Source: Rhodocyclaceae bacterium
Lineage (GTDB): Bacteria > Pseudomonadota > Gammaproteobacteria > Burkholderiales > Rhodocyclaceae
Direction of reading: 5' to 3'
NCBI GenBank assembly: GCA_028869135.1
Contig: JAGWTC010000006.1
Location: 1-64,000, forward strand
Length of the DNA: 64,000 nucleotides
Position numbers and translations under genes: made by a program. Below the pieces are notes generated by a model. The model saw only the letters and a list, made by a program, of their open reading frames with translations, had not been told where the DNA came from and ran no database searches. How positions within the stretch are numbered: the first letter of the stretch is position 1; each line of letters opens with the position of its first letter. Positions 18,779 through 27,900 of the stretch are shown here, one piece after another.

Positions 18779-19078
18779 TCAGCGGGGATCCGATGGCGCT
18801 GATGGATCAGTCGGTTTCGCTTTCTTGGGAATAACACCCTGCTCTAGCAGCCAAGCATTGAAAGTACCAAGGCAGGCATCAAAGCCGTTTTCCTTAAGCT
18901 GCTTCCAAACTTTTTTGACAGCGTGCTGATCTTCGTGAATCGCCTTGATGATGTCGGGAAGCAAGGCGTCAAACTGCGCCCGCGACTTACTGCGTTTATC
19001 GCGTGGCAGACTCTTCAAAGCCTCACGCAGTTTCTTAATGTCATCGGGTTCCGAAGGGGTTGCGGCAGTATTGTTCAT
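18779..19078 (-). CDS. Small hydrophilic protein of the element
   Basis: 99 residues, highly charged, not recognised with confidence. The middle (KSLPRDKRSKSRAQFDALLPDIIKAI) and KKVWKQLKENGFD look helical and basic, reminiscent of short DNA-binding accessory proteins of plasmids and islands. ATG 19078 overlaps the stop of the AlpA-like gene as ATGA, so the two are translated together. A role with AlpA or with element replication is inferred from position. Confidence 0.6.
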   Translation of the reverse strand: MNNTAATPSEPDDIKKLREALKSLPRDKRSKSRAQFDALLPDIIKAIHEDQHAVKKVWKQLKENGFDACLGTFNAWLLEQGVIPKKAKPTDPSAPSDPR

Positions 19079-19389
19079 GCGGCAGCCTCCACACTACGAG
19101 TACGAGGCAGCGAGGCAATATAACTATCGACTTCACTCTCAATCCAGCGAACAGCACGCGCACCAACTCGCACCGGAACTGGGAAGGTTGGGTCGTATGC
19201 TGGATCAACCGGGTTAAGTTTTGCGTACAAAGCAGCACGACTAATCTTGATACGTTCTTGAACCTCGGCTCGAAGCAACAATGCAACCCGGAGTTGTGCT
19301 GCCAACTCCTTCGTCTGCCGAACGCTCGCAGCTTGCGCACGAGCCTCATCAAGAAAGGAGTTCATAAGGTTTTGGGACTTCTCTGACAT
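19075..19389 (-). CDS. AlpA-family regulator
   Basis: 104 residues from ATG 19389, seven bases after GGAGG; a second ATG lies directly upstream at 19392. The C-terminal 55 residues have the AlpA / excisionase-like helix-turn-helix signature: RIKISRAALYAKLNP, then FPVPVRVGARAVRWIESEVD. The N-terminal helix is longer than in E. coli AlpA (about 70 residues in total). AlpA proteins activate integrase or excision and early genes in P4-like elements. It is followed directly by the element's small gene. Confidence 0.85.
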   Translation of the reverse strand: MSEKSQNLMNSFLDEARAQAASVRQTKELAAQLRVALLLRAEVQERIKISRAALYAKLNPVDPAYDPTFPVPVRVGARAVRWIESEVDSYIASLPRTRSVEAAA

Positions 19390-19455
19390 CATCTAGCCTC
19401 CATTGGCTTGTTAAAGACAATCCAATTTCAGCAAGACTGGTCCCTTAAAACTAGA

Positions 19456-19494
19456 ACGGGTTCTACTAGACGTGATACGTCTAGTAGAACCCGT
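19456..19494. repeat. Perfect 18-base inverted repeat (3-base loop)
   Basis: ACGGGTTCTACTAGACGT and its exact complement are separated by GAT; an outer AACT/AGTT pair (19449-19452 and 19495-19498) extends the stem after a bulge. It is 36 bases past the stop of the gene at 19531 and 67 bases upstream of alpA. In the leftward direction a short T-run (AGTTTTAA) follows, so it can be a terminator. Its length and perfection also suit a protein-binding or processing site. Confidence 0.85.
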
Positions 19495-19530
19495 AGTTCA
19501 GGGAGTCTCAGGTACAGCTAGAAAACTACG

Positions 19531-20223
19531 CTAGCCATTTTCCTTTGTCTTTATAAAGTCTTTTACGTCAGCCATCTGCGAACCAATCCACTCTTTTAGA
19601 AGACGCACCGCATTGTTCGGGCTGGCCGCCTTGTCTTCCGCCTTGGCCTTTGCTAGGTACTGAGGGGCTATAGCCTCTGCTGCTTTTTGGATTGTTGGCC
19701 ACTTATCGCCCCCATCCAAAACCGGTTGCCTGACAAGACTAAAAACGAACTGTCTCAACTCCTCAATACCCTCATTTCTTTTGTTTCCGCCGCTTGCAGA
19801 CCTCATCCGAAATGCTAACTGAGCAGCCATTCCTTGTTGCTTGTAGCGTTCAATACTCCAATTCGCTATACCGCCCCAGTAGTAAGCGTCGGTCATGTAT
19901 GACCATGCTTTGACACGCCCACTGTGTCGACTCGCAAACTTCGCCCGGGTCAAAAAAACAACCGAGAGCAACAAAGGGCCCAATGGAGAAGTAAAGATCG
20001 CTTTTCGTTGAGCATCGGTAATCTCTTCCGACAAGATGGACTCGATAATTTCGTCACGATCAACGCGTTTTGGATCATCGACTACTTCAATAGCAGTCAC
20101 GATTCCATGAAAGCTATCGCCTTCACTTGTGTTCGGGTTTAACTTGGAAAAGCAAATCTCCATATTTCGAAGCATGATCCCGTATCGATCACCCAAGTTC
20201 TCAAGGCTCAAAGGTTTCTTCAA
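19531..20223 (-). CDS. Unknown protein between integrase and AlpA
   Basis: About 230 residues. I do not recognise the family. The start is uncertain: TTG 20223 has GGAGG four bases upstream, and the frame opens back to TTG 20241. The protein is soluble, with a moderately hydrophobic segment (PLGPLLLSVVFLTRAKF), an aromatic stretch (WSYMTDAYYWGGIANW) and a charged C-terminus. It lies about 38 bases downstream of the integrase stop, so it is probably co-transcribed. Position between integrase and regulator is a common place for accessory or excision-control genes. Confidence 0.6.
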   Translation of the reverse strand: MKKPLSLENLGDRYGIMLRNMEICFSKLNPNTSEGDSFHGIVTAIEVVDDPKRVDRDEIIESILSEEITDAQRKAIFTSPLGPLLLSVVFLTRAKFASRHSGRVKAWSYMTDAYYWGGIANWSIERYKQQGMAAQLAFRMRSASGGNKRNEGIEELRQFVFSLVRQPVLDGGDKWPTIQKAAEAIAPQYLAKAKAEDKAASPNNAVRLLKEWIGSQMADVKDFIKTKENG

Positions 20224-20261
20224 GTTTCCTCCCACGTCCAAGATTTTGTCGTCCGATCGAG

Positions 20262-21446
20262 TTAAGCAGCCTTTGCCTTTAGCTGCTCTAGATAATCAGC
20301 CCAAAGTTGCATCATTTGCTTTCGCTCTTTGAGGAACTTGGTCCGGTTATACGCCGAGCCGAGAGCATCCGGTACCTTGTGCGCCAACTGATGCTCAATC
20401 ACCTCCGGCTTTTGATCCAGTTCCTCATGCAAGATCGTTCGAGCCATTGCCCGAAATCCATGCCCAGTAATTTCTGTTTTGGTGTCGTACCCCATCCGAC
20501 GCAACGCTGCATTTACCGCAGCCTCACTCATCGGTTGCTTAGGATCTCGCCCTGGGAAAACAAACTCCCGATCTCCTGACACCAAGGCCAGACTTCTCAG
20601 TATTTCCACCGCTTGAGTTGCCAGTGGAACAAGATGCTCAGTATTGGTTTTAGTCGCGATATAACGCCACTCCGCCTTTTCTAAGTCGATTTGTATCCAC
20701 TTGGCCTTGCGTAGCTCACCAGGTCGCACAAAGAACAACGGGGCCAGTCTCAATGCAGCCTGGACCTGATAAGTTCCCCTGAAGGCATCAATAGCTCGCA
20801 GAAGAGCACCAACCTCTTTCGGATCAACAATCGAAGCAAAGTGCTTCGTTCTTTCCGTTGGTAATGCCCCTCTCAAATCGCCAGTGGGGTCGCGTGGGGC
20901 CCGTCCAGTAGCGACGGCATAGCGGAATATCTGGCCGATGTCCTGTTTGGCCTTGTGCGCGGTATGAACAGCGCCACGAGCAACGATTTTACGAAGCGCC
21001 ATCAACACTTCGGGCGCGGTTATCTCTACGACCGTCCGCCGCCCCAACCAAGGAAAAATGTCATTCTCAAGGCGAGCCCTTGCCTTCTGCACTGTCGACT
21101 CAGTCCATTCGGAAGACTTCAGCTCCAGCCACTCCAGTGCGACCGCTGAAAAGCTGTTCGCCGCCTGAGCAAACCGGTTCGCCTTCTGGATTTGTTTATT
21201 TACGCCTGGGTCAACACCCTTAGCCAGGAGTTCGCGGGCCTCTTGGTGAAGCGCTCTCGCATCCGCTAGCCCTACATCAGGGTAACGACCTAGAGCGAGT
21301 TTCTTCTCTTTGCCAAGGTAACGGTACTTGTACCGCCAGAGCTTCCCACCCGACGGTGAAACCTCCAGATATAGGCCTCCGCTATCGGAATAGCGTTTAA
21401 CTGTAGCTTCGGGTTTGAGCTTCTGTATTTGCAGGGCATTCAGCAT
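20262..21446 (-). CDS. P4-type tyrosine integrase
   Basis: 394 residues from ATG 21446 (MLNALQIQKLKPEA, as usual for the family; a TTG lies two codons earlier). The N-terminal DUF4102 arm-binding domain has RYSDSGGLYLEVSPSGGKLWR. The catalytic set is visible: R241 (FVRPGELRKAKW), H329 and R332 (TGHGFRAMART), H352 (EHQLAHKV) and the nucleophile Y366 (SAYNRTKFL). It catalyses integration and excision. It lies 185 bases from the 3' end of tRNA-Thr, the classic arrangement for a P4-like integrase using a tRNA as attachment site. Confidence 0.95.
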   Translation of the reverse strand: MLNALQIQKLKPEATVKRYSDSGGLYLEVSPSGGKLWRYKYRYLGKEKKLALGRYPDVGLADARALHQEARELLAKGVDPGVNKQIQKANRFAQAANSFSAVALEWLELKSSEWTESTVQKARARLENDIFPWLGRRTVVEITAPEVLMALRKIVARGAVHTAHKAKQDIGQIFRYAVATGRAPRDPTGDLRGALPTERTKHFASIVDPKEVGALLRAIDAFRGTYQVQAALRLAPLFFVRPGELRKAKWIQIDLEKAEWRYIATKTNTEHLVPLATQAVEILRSLALVSGDREFVFPGRDPKQPMSEAAVNAALRRMGYDTKTEITGHGFRAMARTILHEELDQKPEVIEHQLAHKVPDALGSAYNRTKFLKERKQMMQLWADYLEQLKAKAA

Positions 21447-21574
21447 TTGCAAGGCTTTGCGAGGAGTCTGGGGGCCTGCTTAATACTACCCCATCAAAAA
21501 GCCCCCGCAAAGGCCCCTGCCCGAGTTAGATTCCTTCGGAATTCTGTGGATTTTTTCGGACACCGAACCAACGA

Positions 21575-21600
21575 AAAAGCCCGCGGTTAAGCGGGCTTTT
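21575..21600 (-). terminator. Terminator between tRNA-Thr and the integrase
   Basis: AAAAGCCCGC, six bases, GCGGGCTTTT. It is symmetrical and followed by T-runs on both strands. On the minus strand it would end the tRNA-Thr transcript before the integrase gene. Confidence 0.85.
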
Positions 21601-21631
21601 GGACTTCGCTGGATTTCTCCAGATACATTAA

Positions 21632-21707
<76 letters not shown>

Positions 21708-21845
21708 ACTGCGGGCGGCATTATAACAACAATGCCCGCTCCCTAGGCGGCTTCCGCTAATCCGAATATCCATACCACTCGTCGCTTGCCGGTAGACTGG
21801 CCCGTCCCGGCTTTGCTTTACTCGGATCAATTGAAAGGAACACCC

Positions 21846-22298
21846 ATGCGCCCAACCGTTTTCCGCGTTGTCCAACGCGGCTTTACCTTGATCGAACTGA
21901 TGATCGTCATCGCGATCATCGGCATTCTGTCGGCTATCGCCGTGCCCATGTACAACCAATACATCCTTGAATCCAGAATGGTTGAAGCACCTGCAACTCT
22001 CGCGGATATTCGGGTTCGGGCCGAACAGTATTTCGCCGACAACCGCACCTATGTTGGATTTGCTGCCGATTGCGGCGTGCCCGCTGGCTCCGTTCGCTAT
22101 TTCGCCTACACCTGCGCCAATCTGAGCCCAACCACTTACACCGCAACCGCGACGGCACAAAATACATTGGGAATGACAGGCGCCAGCTACACGATCGACC
22201 AGGCGAATGTGCGCACCTCGACGTATGTGGGCCAATTCGCAGCCGATGGCTGGATCAGCAACCCCACATGCTGGTCGAAGAAGAAAAACGCATGCTAA
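21846..22298 (+). CDS. pilE: Type IV pilin, PilE-like
   Basis: 150 residues from ATG 21846, with AAAGGA seven bases upstream; the frame extends back to 21786 without pilin features. A short leader ends at G12 before [20 protein letters not shown], the prepilin peptidase site with Glu5 of the mature protein. Two pairs of Cys can form disulfides in the C-terminal half. It heads the minor-pilin operon and may be a minor pilin of the PilE class rather than the main subunit. Confidence 0.88.
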   Translation: MRPTVFRVVQRGFTLIELMIVIAIIGILSAIAVPMYNQYILESRMVEAPATLADIRVRAEQYFADNRTYVGFAADCGVPAGSVRYFAYTCANLSPTTYTATATAQNTLGMTGASYTIDQANVRTSTYVGQFAADGWISNPTCWSKKKNAC

Positions 22299-22825
22299 GC
22301 AAGCGCGCCCAATCGGGCTTCACACTCGTGGAGCTTTGCATCGTGATGGCCATCATGGCCATCTTGATGGCGCTCGGGATACGTCCGTATCGCGACTGGG
22401 TCGAAAACAACAAGATCCGCAACGCCGCCGAGTCGATCAGTAGCGGACTCATGCTGGCGCGCTCCGAAGCGGTTACACGCAATACGTCGGTAAATCTGAC
22501 GTTGGCCGCCGGCACGAGCTCCGCGTGGACTGTAGGATGCACTGTCCCGGTGGCGGGGACGTGTCCGGCCGCCATACACAATCGCCAGGAGAGCGAGGGC
22601 TCATCCGGAGCGATTACCGTCCTATCTCCCGCCGGCCGCACCATCACCTTCAACAACCTCGGCCGAATGACGCTTCCGCTGGTGCCGGGCAGCATTGACA
22701 TCAATATCGACAACACCAGCTTGCCGGCGGCAACCAGTAACGATCTACGTGTGAACGTGAGTGTCGGCGGGGGCATTCGCGTGTGCAACCCGAACGTCGT
22801 CGCTCCGGACGCCCGCGCCTGCTAA
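22292..22825 (+). CDS. Minor pilin, GspH/FimT family
   Basis: 177 residues from ATG 22292, overlapping the pilE-like gene by 7 bases; an ATG at 22268 would add eight residues. The prepilin motif is QSG followed by [20 protein letters not shown]. The body fits GspH/FimT ([30 protein letters not shown]). In pilus systems this protein is part of the initiation complex at the tip with PilV, PilW and PilX. Confidence 0.87.
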   Translation: MLSKRAQSGFTLVELCIVMAIMAILMALGIRPYRDWVENNKIRNAAESISSGLMLARSEAVTRNTSVNLTLAAGTSSAWTVGCTVPVAGTCPAAIHNRQESEGSSGAITVLSPAGRTITFNNLGRMTLPLVPGSIDINIDNTSLPAATSNDLRVNVSVGGGIRVCNPNVVAPDARAC

Positions 22826-22836
22826 AGGATTCGACA

Positions 22837-23235
22837 ATGCACCTCCCAAGCGGACACAGGCAATCGGGCATGGCCCTCGTCGAAAGCCTGATAGCTGTTC
22901 TGATTTTCGTGATCGGCATTCTCGGGTTGATGGGCTTGCAGGCCTCAATGACGAAAAATACGGTAGATGCTCGTTATCGTGTCGAAGCGGCTTATGTTGC
23001 GCAGAAGCGGATAGCAGAAATATGGGCAACGCCTTCCGCCATACGCGGAAATCTTGCGGAACAGAATGCTGACATAGCGGCCGAGTCCGGCTTGCCTGGC
23101 GGTGTTCGCGACACGCTGCGCGGCGCCCCCGAAGAGGGCTGCAATGGCAATCCGGATTGCTACGTCGTTGAGGTGCGCTGGACGCCGCCGGGCAGTGTTC
23201 AACACAAATACAGCATCGTCTCGCACATTCAGTAA
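22837..23235 (+). CDS. pilV: Minor pilin PilV
   Basis: 132 residues from ATG 22837, preceded by AAAGGA. The prepilin motif is QSG then MALVESLIAVLIFVIGILGL, with the Glu typical of PilV. Length and order in the operon agree with PilV, which joins the tip-initiation complex. It begins 11 bases after the upstream stop. Confidence 0.88.
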   Translation: MHLPSGHRQSGMALVESLIAVLIFVIGILGLMGLQASMTKNTVDARYRVEAAYVAQKRIAEIWATPSAIRGNLAEQNADIAAESGLPGGVRDTLRGAPEEGCNGNPDCYVVEVRWTPPGSVQHKYSIVSHIQ

Positions 23236-23246
23236 GGCGAATCAGA

Positions 23247-24329
23247 ATGCCCACACCCCCACGCCCCAGTAAACCGCACACACAGTCGGGTTTCGGCCTG
23301 ACCGAAGTTCTTGTCGGCTTGATGATCGGTATGTTCACCATGCTGGCTGTCATGAATGTCATGGCGTCATTCGAAGGGCAAAAACGCACGACCAGCGGAA
23401 CCGCCGATGCTCAGACCAATGGCAGCATTGCACTGTACACGCTGCAACGCAATATACAGGCGGCCGGCTTTGACCTGCCGACCTACAATGCAATCTTCCG
23501 CCCCTTGAACTGCACCCCCGAACCACTTATCGCCCAGGGAGCGATCAATATCGGGATCTACCCTGTGTTCATTACGGACGGAGGGGCTGGCGGCGCCAGC
23601 GATACGATCACCGTACTCGGTAGTTACAATAGCGCCCTCGTTCCGGGAGAAGATATCGGGCAAGCCACCAGCGGCGTACCTACCCGCATCACGGGCATAG
23701 CCGGGAGCGACGTCAGCCTCACCAACAACTACGCTTGCCGGGTCGGAGATATCGTCTTGACCATGCAATCGAGCCAGATCAGCCCCACGCCAGCCTGTAC
23801 CCTGAAAACAGTTACGGCGTTGATCGGCACTACCCAGGTCACGCTGGACGACACGACAGGAATTAGCGTCGGGGACGGGCTGAGCTGCATGAGAGGCTGG
23901 ACCCAGCGGGCATATAGCGTAGTCAATAACACGCTGCTGGAAAATGCAACGCCGATTGCTTCCGATATCGTCAGCCTGCAAGCCCAGTATGGTATTTCGG
24001 CGGTCGCCGCAGACAATCAGATCGCCAATTGGGTAGACGCCACGGGAGCCTGGGCAGCACCCTCGGTAGATGATCGCAAGCGCATCAAGGCCATCCGCCT
24101 TGCCGTCATTGCCCGCAGCAATCTGCTTGAGCGCGATCCTGTCAGCCAGGCTTGCAGCTCACTCAACACCCCCGCCCCCACGGGTGTTTGCGCCTGGGTA
24201 GGCACCGCAACCGACCCGGCCCCGAACCTGGCCCTGGACAATAACGCTGCCTGGACCCGCTACCGCTACCGGGTTTTCGAAACGATCATGCCCTTGCGAA
24301 ACATCATCACGAATATGAACACGATATGA
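23247..24329 (+). CDS. pilW: Minor pilin PilW
   Basis: 360 residues. The prepilin motif is QSG then FGLTEVLVGLMIGMFTMLAV; the long beta-rich C-terminal region is usual for PilW. It starts 11 bases after pilV, and its stop overlaps the start of pilX as ATGA. Confidence 0.9.
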   Translation: MPTPPRPSKPHTQSGFGLTEVLVGLMIGMFTMLAVMNVMASFEGQKRTTSGTADAQTNGSIALYTLQRNIQAAGFDLPTYNAIFRPLNCTPEPLIAQGAINIGIYPVFITDGGAGGASDTITVLGSYNSALVPGEDIGQATSGVPTRITGIAGSDVSLTNNYACRVGDIVLTMQSSQISPTPACTLKTVTALIGTTQVTLDDTTGISVGDGLSCMRGWTQRAYSVVNNTLLENATPIASDIVSLQAQYGISAVAADNQIANWVDATGAWAAPSVDDRKRIKAIRLAVIARSNLLERDPVSQACSSLNTPAPTGVCAWVGTATDPAPNLALDNNAAWTRYRYRVFETIMPLRNIITNMNTI

Positions 24330-24958
24330 GCCATCCATCTGTTCGCATCCCTATCGATACGGGCCGCAGAAAACAACGTGGCGTTGTGCTCATGGTCACG
24401 TTGATCTCTCTGGTGATCTTGTTACTGGCAGCTACCGCACTGTTTCGCTCCGTCGATACCGCAACGCTGATCGCCGGCAATCTGTCCCTGAAACAATCGG
24501 CCCTGGCTGCCAGCGACAGGGGTGTGGTCAACGCGATCACCGTTCTCGCAGCCAAGCAGGTGCCGGGAACCACCGTCTGGCTTAACGACCCGCATCCACT
24601 CAACAACACGGATATCGCCGCTGCCTACTATTCGAGCATGGATCAGCCAGCGGGTATGAGGCTAATGGACGACAACATCAACAATACTGTGTGGCAAAAC
24701 GGGGTCAGCTCCGCCGAAAGTACCGCGGATCGTGCCGGCAATACCAGTCGCTACATCATCCAGCGCATGTGCAAGACCGCCAATGTCTCGCCTACGCCGA
24801 ATGACTGCATTCTCAATGCCATCAGCAACAACGACAGCAGCATGGCATCCGGAGGCCAGAAGGCCAAAAAGGCCTCGGCCAATGTCATGTACCGCATAAC
24901 CGTGCGCGTCACGGGCCCCAAAAATACCGTCAGCTACAGCCAAGCCTTCGTCAACTAA
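24326..24958 (+). CDS. pilX: Minor pilin-type protein PilX
   Basis: 210 residues. The N-terminus has KQRGVVLMVTLISLVILLLA, the PilX_N motif, where the conserved Glu of ordinary pilins is absent. PilX links the minor-pilin complex with PilY1. Translation is coupled to pilW by a 4-base overlap. Confidence 0.88.
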   Translation: MSHPSVRIPIDTGRRKQRGVVLMVTLISLVILLLAATALFRSVDTATLIAGNLSLKQSALAASDRGVVNAITVLAAKQVPGTTVWLNDPHPLNNTDIAAAYYSSMDQPAGMRLMDDNINNTVWQNGVSSAESTADRAGNTSRYIIQRMCKTANVSPTPNDCILNAISNNDSSMASGGQKAKKASANVMYRITVRVTGPKNTVSYSQAFVN

Positions 24959-24969
24959 GGAGCGCGACG

Positions 24970-27900
24970 ATGAAACTCACTACGCATAAGCTACGCACCA
25001 TCCTGGCAACGTTCGGACTGTTGCTGGCTAATTCGGCCGCGCTCGCAGCCGCACCGACCGCCCCGCTAAGCCTGGCCAACTCGCCACTGGCAAATTCCAG
25101 CACCACGGTGGTCAAGCCCAACATCATGTTTACGATCGACGACTCGGGCAGTATGTCCTGGGACTTCCTGCCGGACTATGTCGGCAGTGCGTCATACTCG
25201 ACCAACAATAGCACCACTAACGCCGACAACGACCCGAGCCGTTACCACAACGCGAACTTCAACGGCGTCACCTACAACCCAACCGTCACATACACGCCGC
25301 CAACCTACTTCGACACAAGCGGCGCCCTGAACACGACCACCTACCCCTCGCAAACCGGCACATCCCTGGCCTCTGGCGCCAACGTCCTGAGCCCGCTGCC
25401 TAACTGGGAAAAGGTCAAGAATGACGCCTATAACATGAACAATACGGGCACGAGCGATCTGAGAACAATGGTCCCCGCCATCCAAAGCGTAAGCTGGACC
25501 ATGCCCAGCTTCAAATATTCACTACCTTATTACTACACGTTCATTCCCGGCGAATACTGCACCACCCCGTATCTGACCACCTGTACGGCACAAACAGCGC
25601 CAAGCGACAGCTATCCTTATGCCGCCTATGTGCGCTGGTGCAACAACTCGAACGTCAATGCCAATACGACCAAATGCCAGGCCATGTTTCAAGGTAGCAC
25701 CTACTACTTTGCGCGCTGGGCGGGCATGGGTAAATGGACGGCTACAATAAAAGTCACGGCGATCGCCCCCAGTCAGGCGGTGAGCGTCAAGATCAACGGC
25801 CTCTCCATTCTGTCCAGTGCGGTGACATCGCCGGCGACAAATACGGCCACCGATAGAACCGCACTGGCTTTGGCGATCGCCAACAGCATTGGCACCGTGG
25901 GGAGCAGCGGCAGCACGGGCTGCCTGACTTCGAGCAATAGTTGCCAATTCGTCGGGGTCTATGCCAGTGCGAACAGCGATACGGTAACCATTACTTCGCT
26001 TAGCACCGGCCTGGGAATGAACCTCAGCCTGTCGGCCGCCGGCGGCGGAACTTATACAGTGGGCAACTTTGCCATCTCGGGCACTCAGACGCCCGGTAGC
26101 AATGTGTTCGTCCCCATCGTCAATAATGCGAACTATGCGGCCTACAACTACCCCGGCACATCCGCCAAGGCAAGCTCGCGCACCGACTGCGCAGGTAACA
26201 GTTGTACGTATGTGGAGGAAATGACCAATTACGCCAACTGGTTCACCTACTACCGCTCACGCATGCAGGCGATGAAGACATCCGTCAGTCGAGCCTTCGC
26301 TCCGCTCAGCCAGAGCTATCGTGTCGGCTTCAACGCAATCAGCAACACCAGCACAGTCAACCCGGCTACCACGAATTCCAAAGGCAAATATATCTTCATG
26401 AATCCGGACGCCTTCCAGGGTGCGCAAAAGCACGCCTGGTATGACGCGCTTTTTAACAGCTATCCAAGCTCAAGCACCTATCTACGTTTGGCAGTCACAA
26501 AGATCGGCCGCTTTTATGCGAACCAATTTGGCAACAACCAGACAGACCCGGTGCAGTACTCATGCCAACAAAACTTCTCCATTCTGTCTACCGATGGCTA
26601 CTGGAACGACACAACGCCCAAGCAGCTTAACGGCTCAACCTCCATCGGCAACATGGACGGTTCGGCCACCAACACGCTGCTTCCCATGAGGGAAGGCCCC
26701 GTCACCAGCGGCACGCTGGCCGATGCCACCATGTACTACTATGTGACCGACCTGCGTACAGCAGCCCTCAACAACTGCACCGGCTCGCTTGGATACGATG
26801 TCTGTGCAAACAACGTATTTCTCGGCGGCGGCGACAACAACCCGCAGCAGCACGTGACCCAATTCACCATGGGGCTCGGCGTGCCCGGAACTCTGCTCTT
26901 CCAGACCGATTACCAGACCGCCACCTCCGGGGATTTTTATTTGCTGAAAAAGGGACTCACCAGCCCCGTGACCGGCAACCCTGTCGTTTGGCCAGACCCC
27001 ATCCTCAACACGGAAGAGGAGCGCATCGACGACCTCTGGCATGCGGCGGTCAATGGCCGTGGAACTTACTTCAGCGCCAAGGATCCCGACAGCATCGTGC
27101 AGGGCTTCACGAACACCCTGAACTCGATTGCCGCCAAGGTAGGCGCGGGATCTGCCGCCGCGACAAGTACCCTGAACCCGGTGGCGGGAGACAATACCGC
27201 CTATGTTGCGAGCTACACCACGATGAAATGGCAGGGCAATCTGGAAGCCCGCTCCATCAATCTTACGACCGGCGCTGTTAGCGAAACGGCCTCCTGGTGT
27301 GCCGAGAACGTTCTGCCAAGCAATTGCATATCACCCAGCACCATCGAGGCCGACAACAGCAACCAGGCTTTGAGCTATAACTGCGTGACGCCCAATGCAA
27401 GCTCCTGCAATGGCGGCACCATGCGCGTGGATGGAAGCTGTGCCGTACCAATTGCAACCACCTGTTCCGGGACAATGACCGCTCGCGTAAGTCCTCTCAG
27501 CGACACCCGGACCATTTACAAGGCCAATGCGGCCGGCACGGCGCTGGAGAGCTTCACCTACAGCAACCTAAGCCCAACGCAACAAGGTTACTTCGGCGAA
27601 GCCTACCTGACCGGAAAACTCAGCCAATTACCCGACTATTCCCCGACGCAAAAAGCACTGGCACTCGGAGTAAATTTCGTCAACTACATCCGCGGCCAGA
27701 CCGGCTACGAAGACCGGGGCAGCAATGTAACCGATGGCCGTACAAAGCTCTATCGTTTCCGCGAGGCCGTACTGGGCGACATTACTGAATCCCAGCCTGT
27801 CTATTTGGGCAAACCTTTCTTCAACTATGCCGACAACGGCTACGCGGCATTCGTCACGGCGCAGACGAACCGTGCCAAAACGGTATTCGTGGGTGCCAAC

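Noticed and set aside
21790..21845. Possible sigma54 (RpoN) promoter before the pilE-like gene
   Set aside because: CTGGCCCG and CTTTGC are present, but the GG-to-GC distance is wrong (14 instead of 10 bases).
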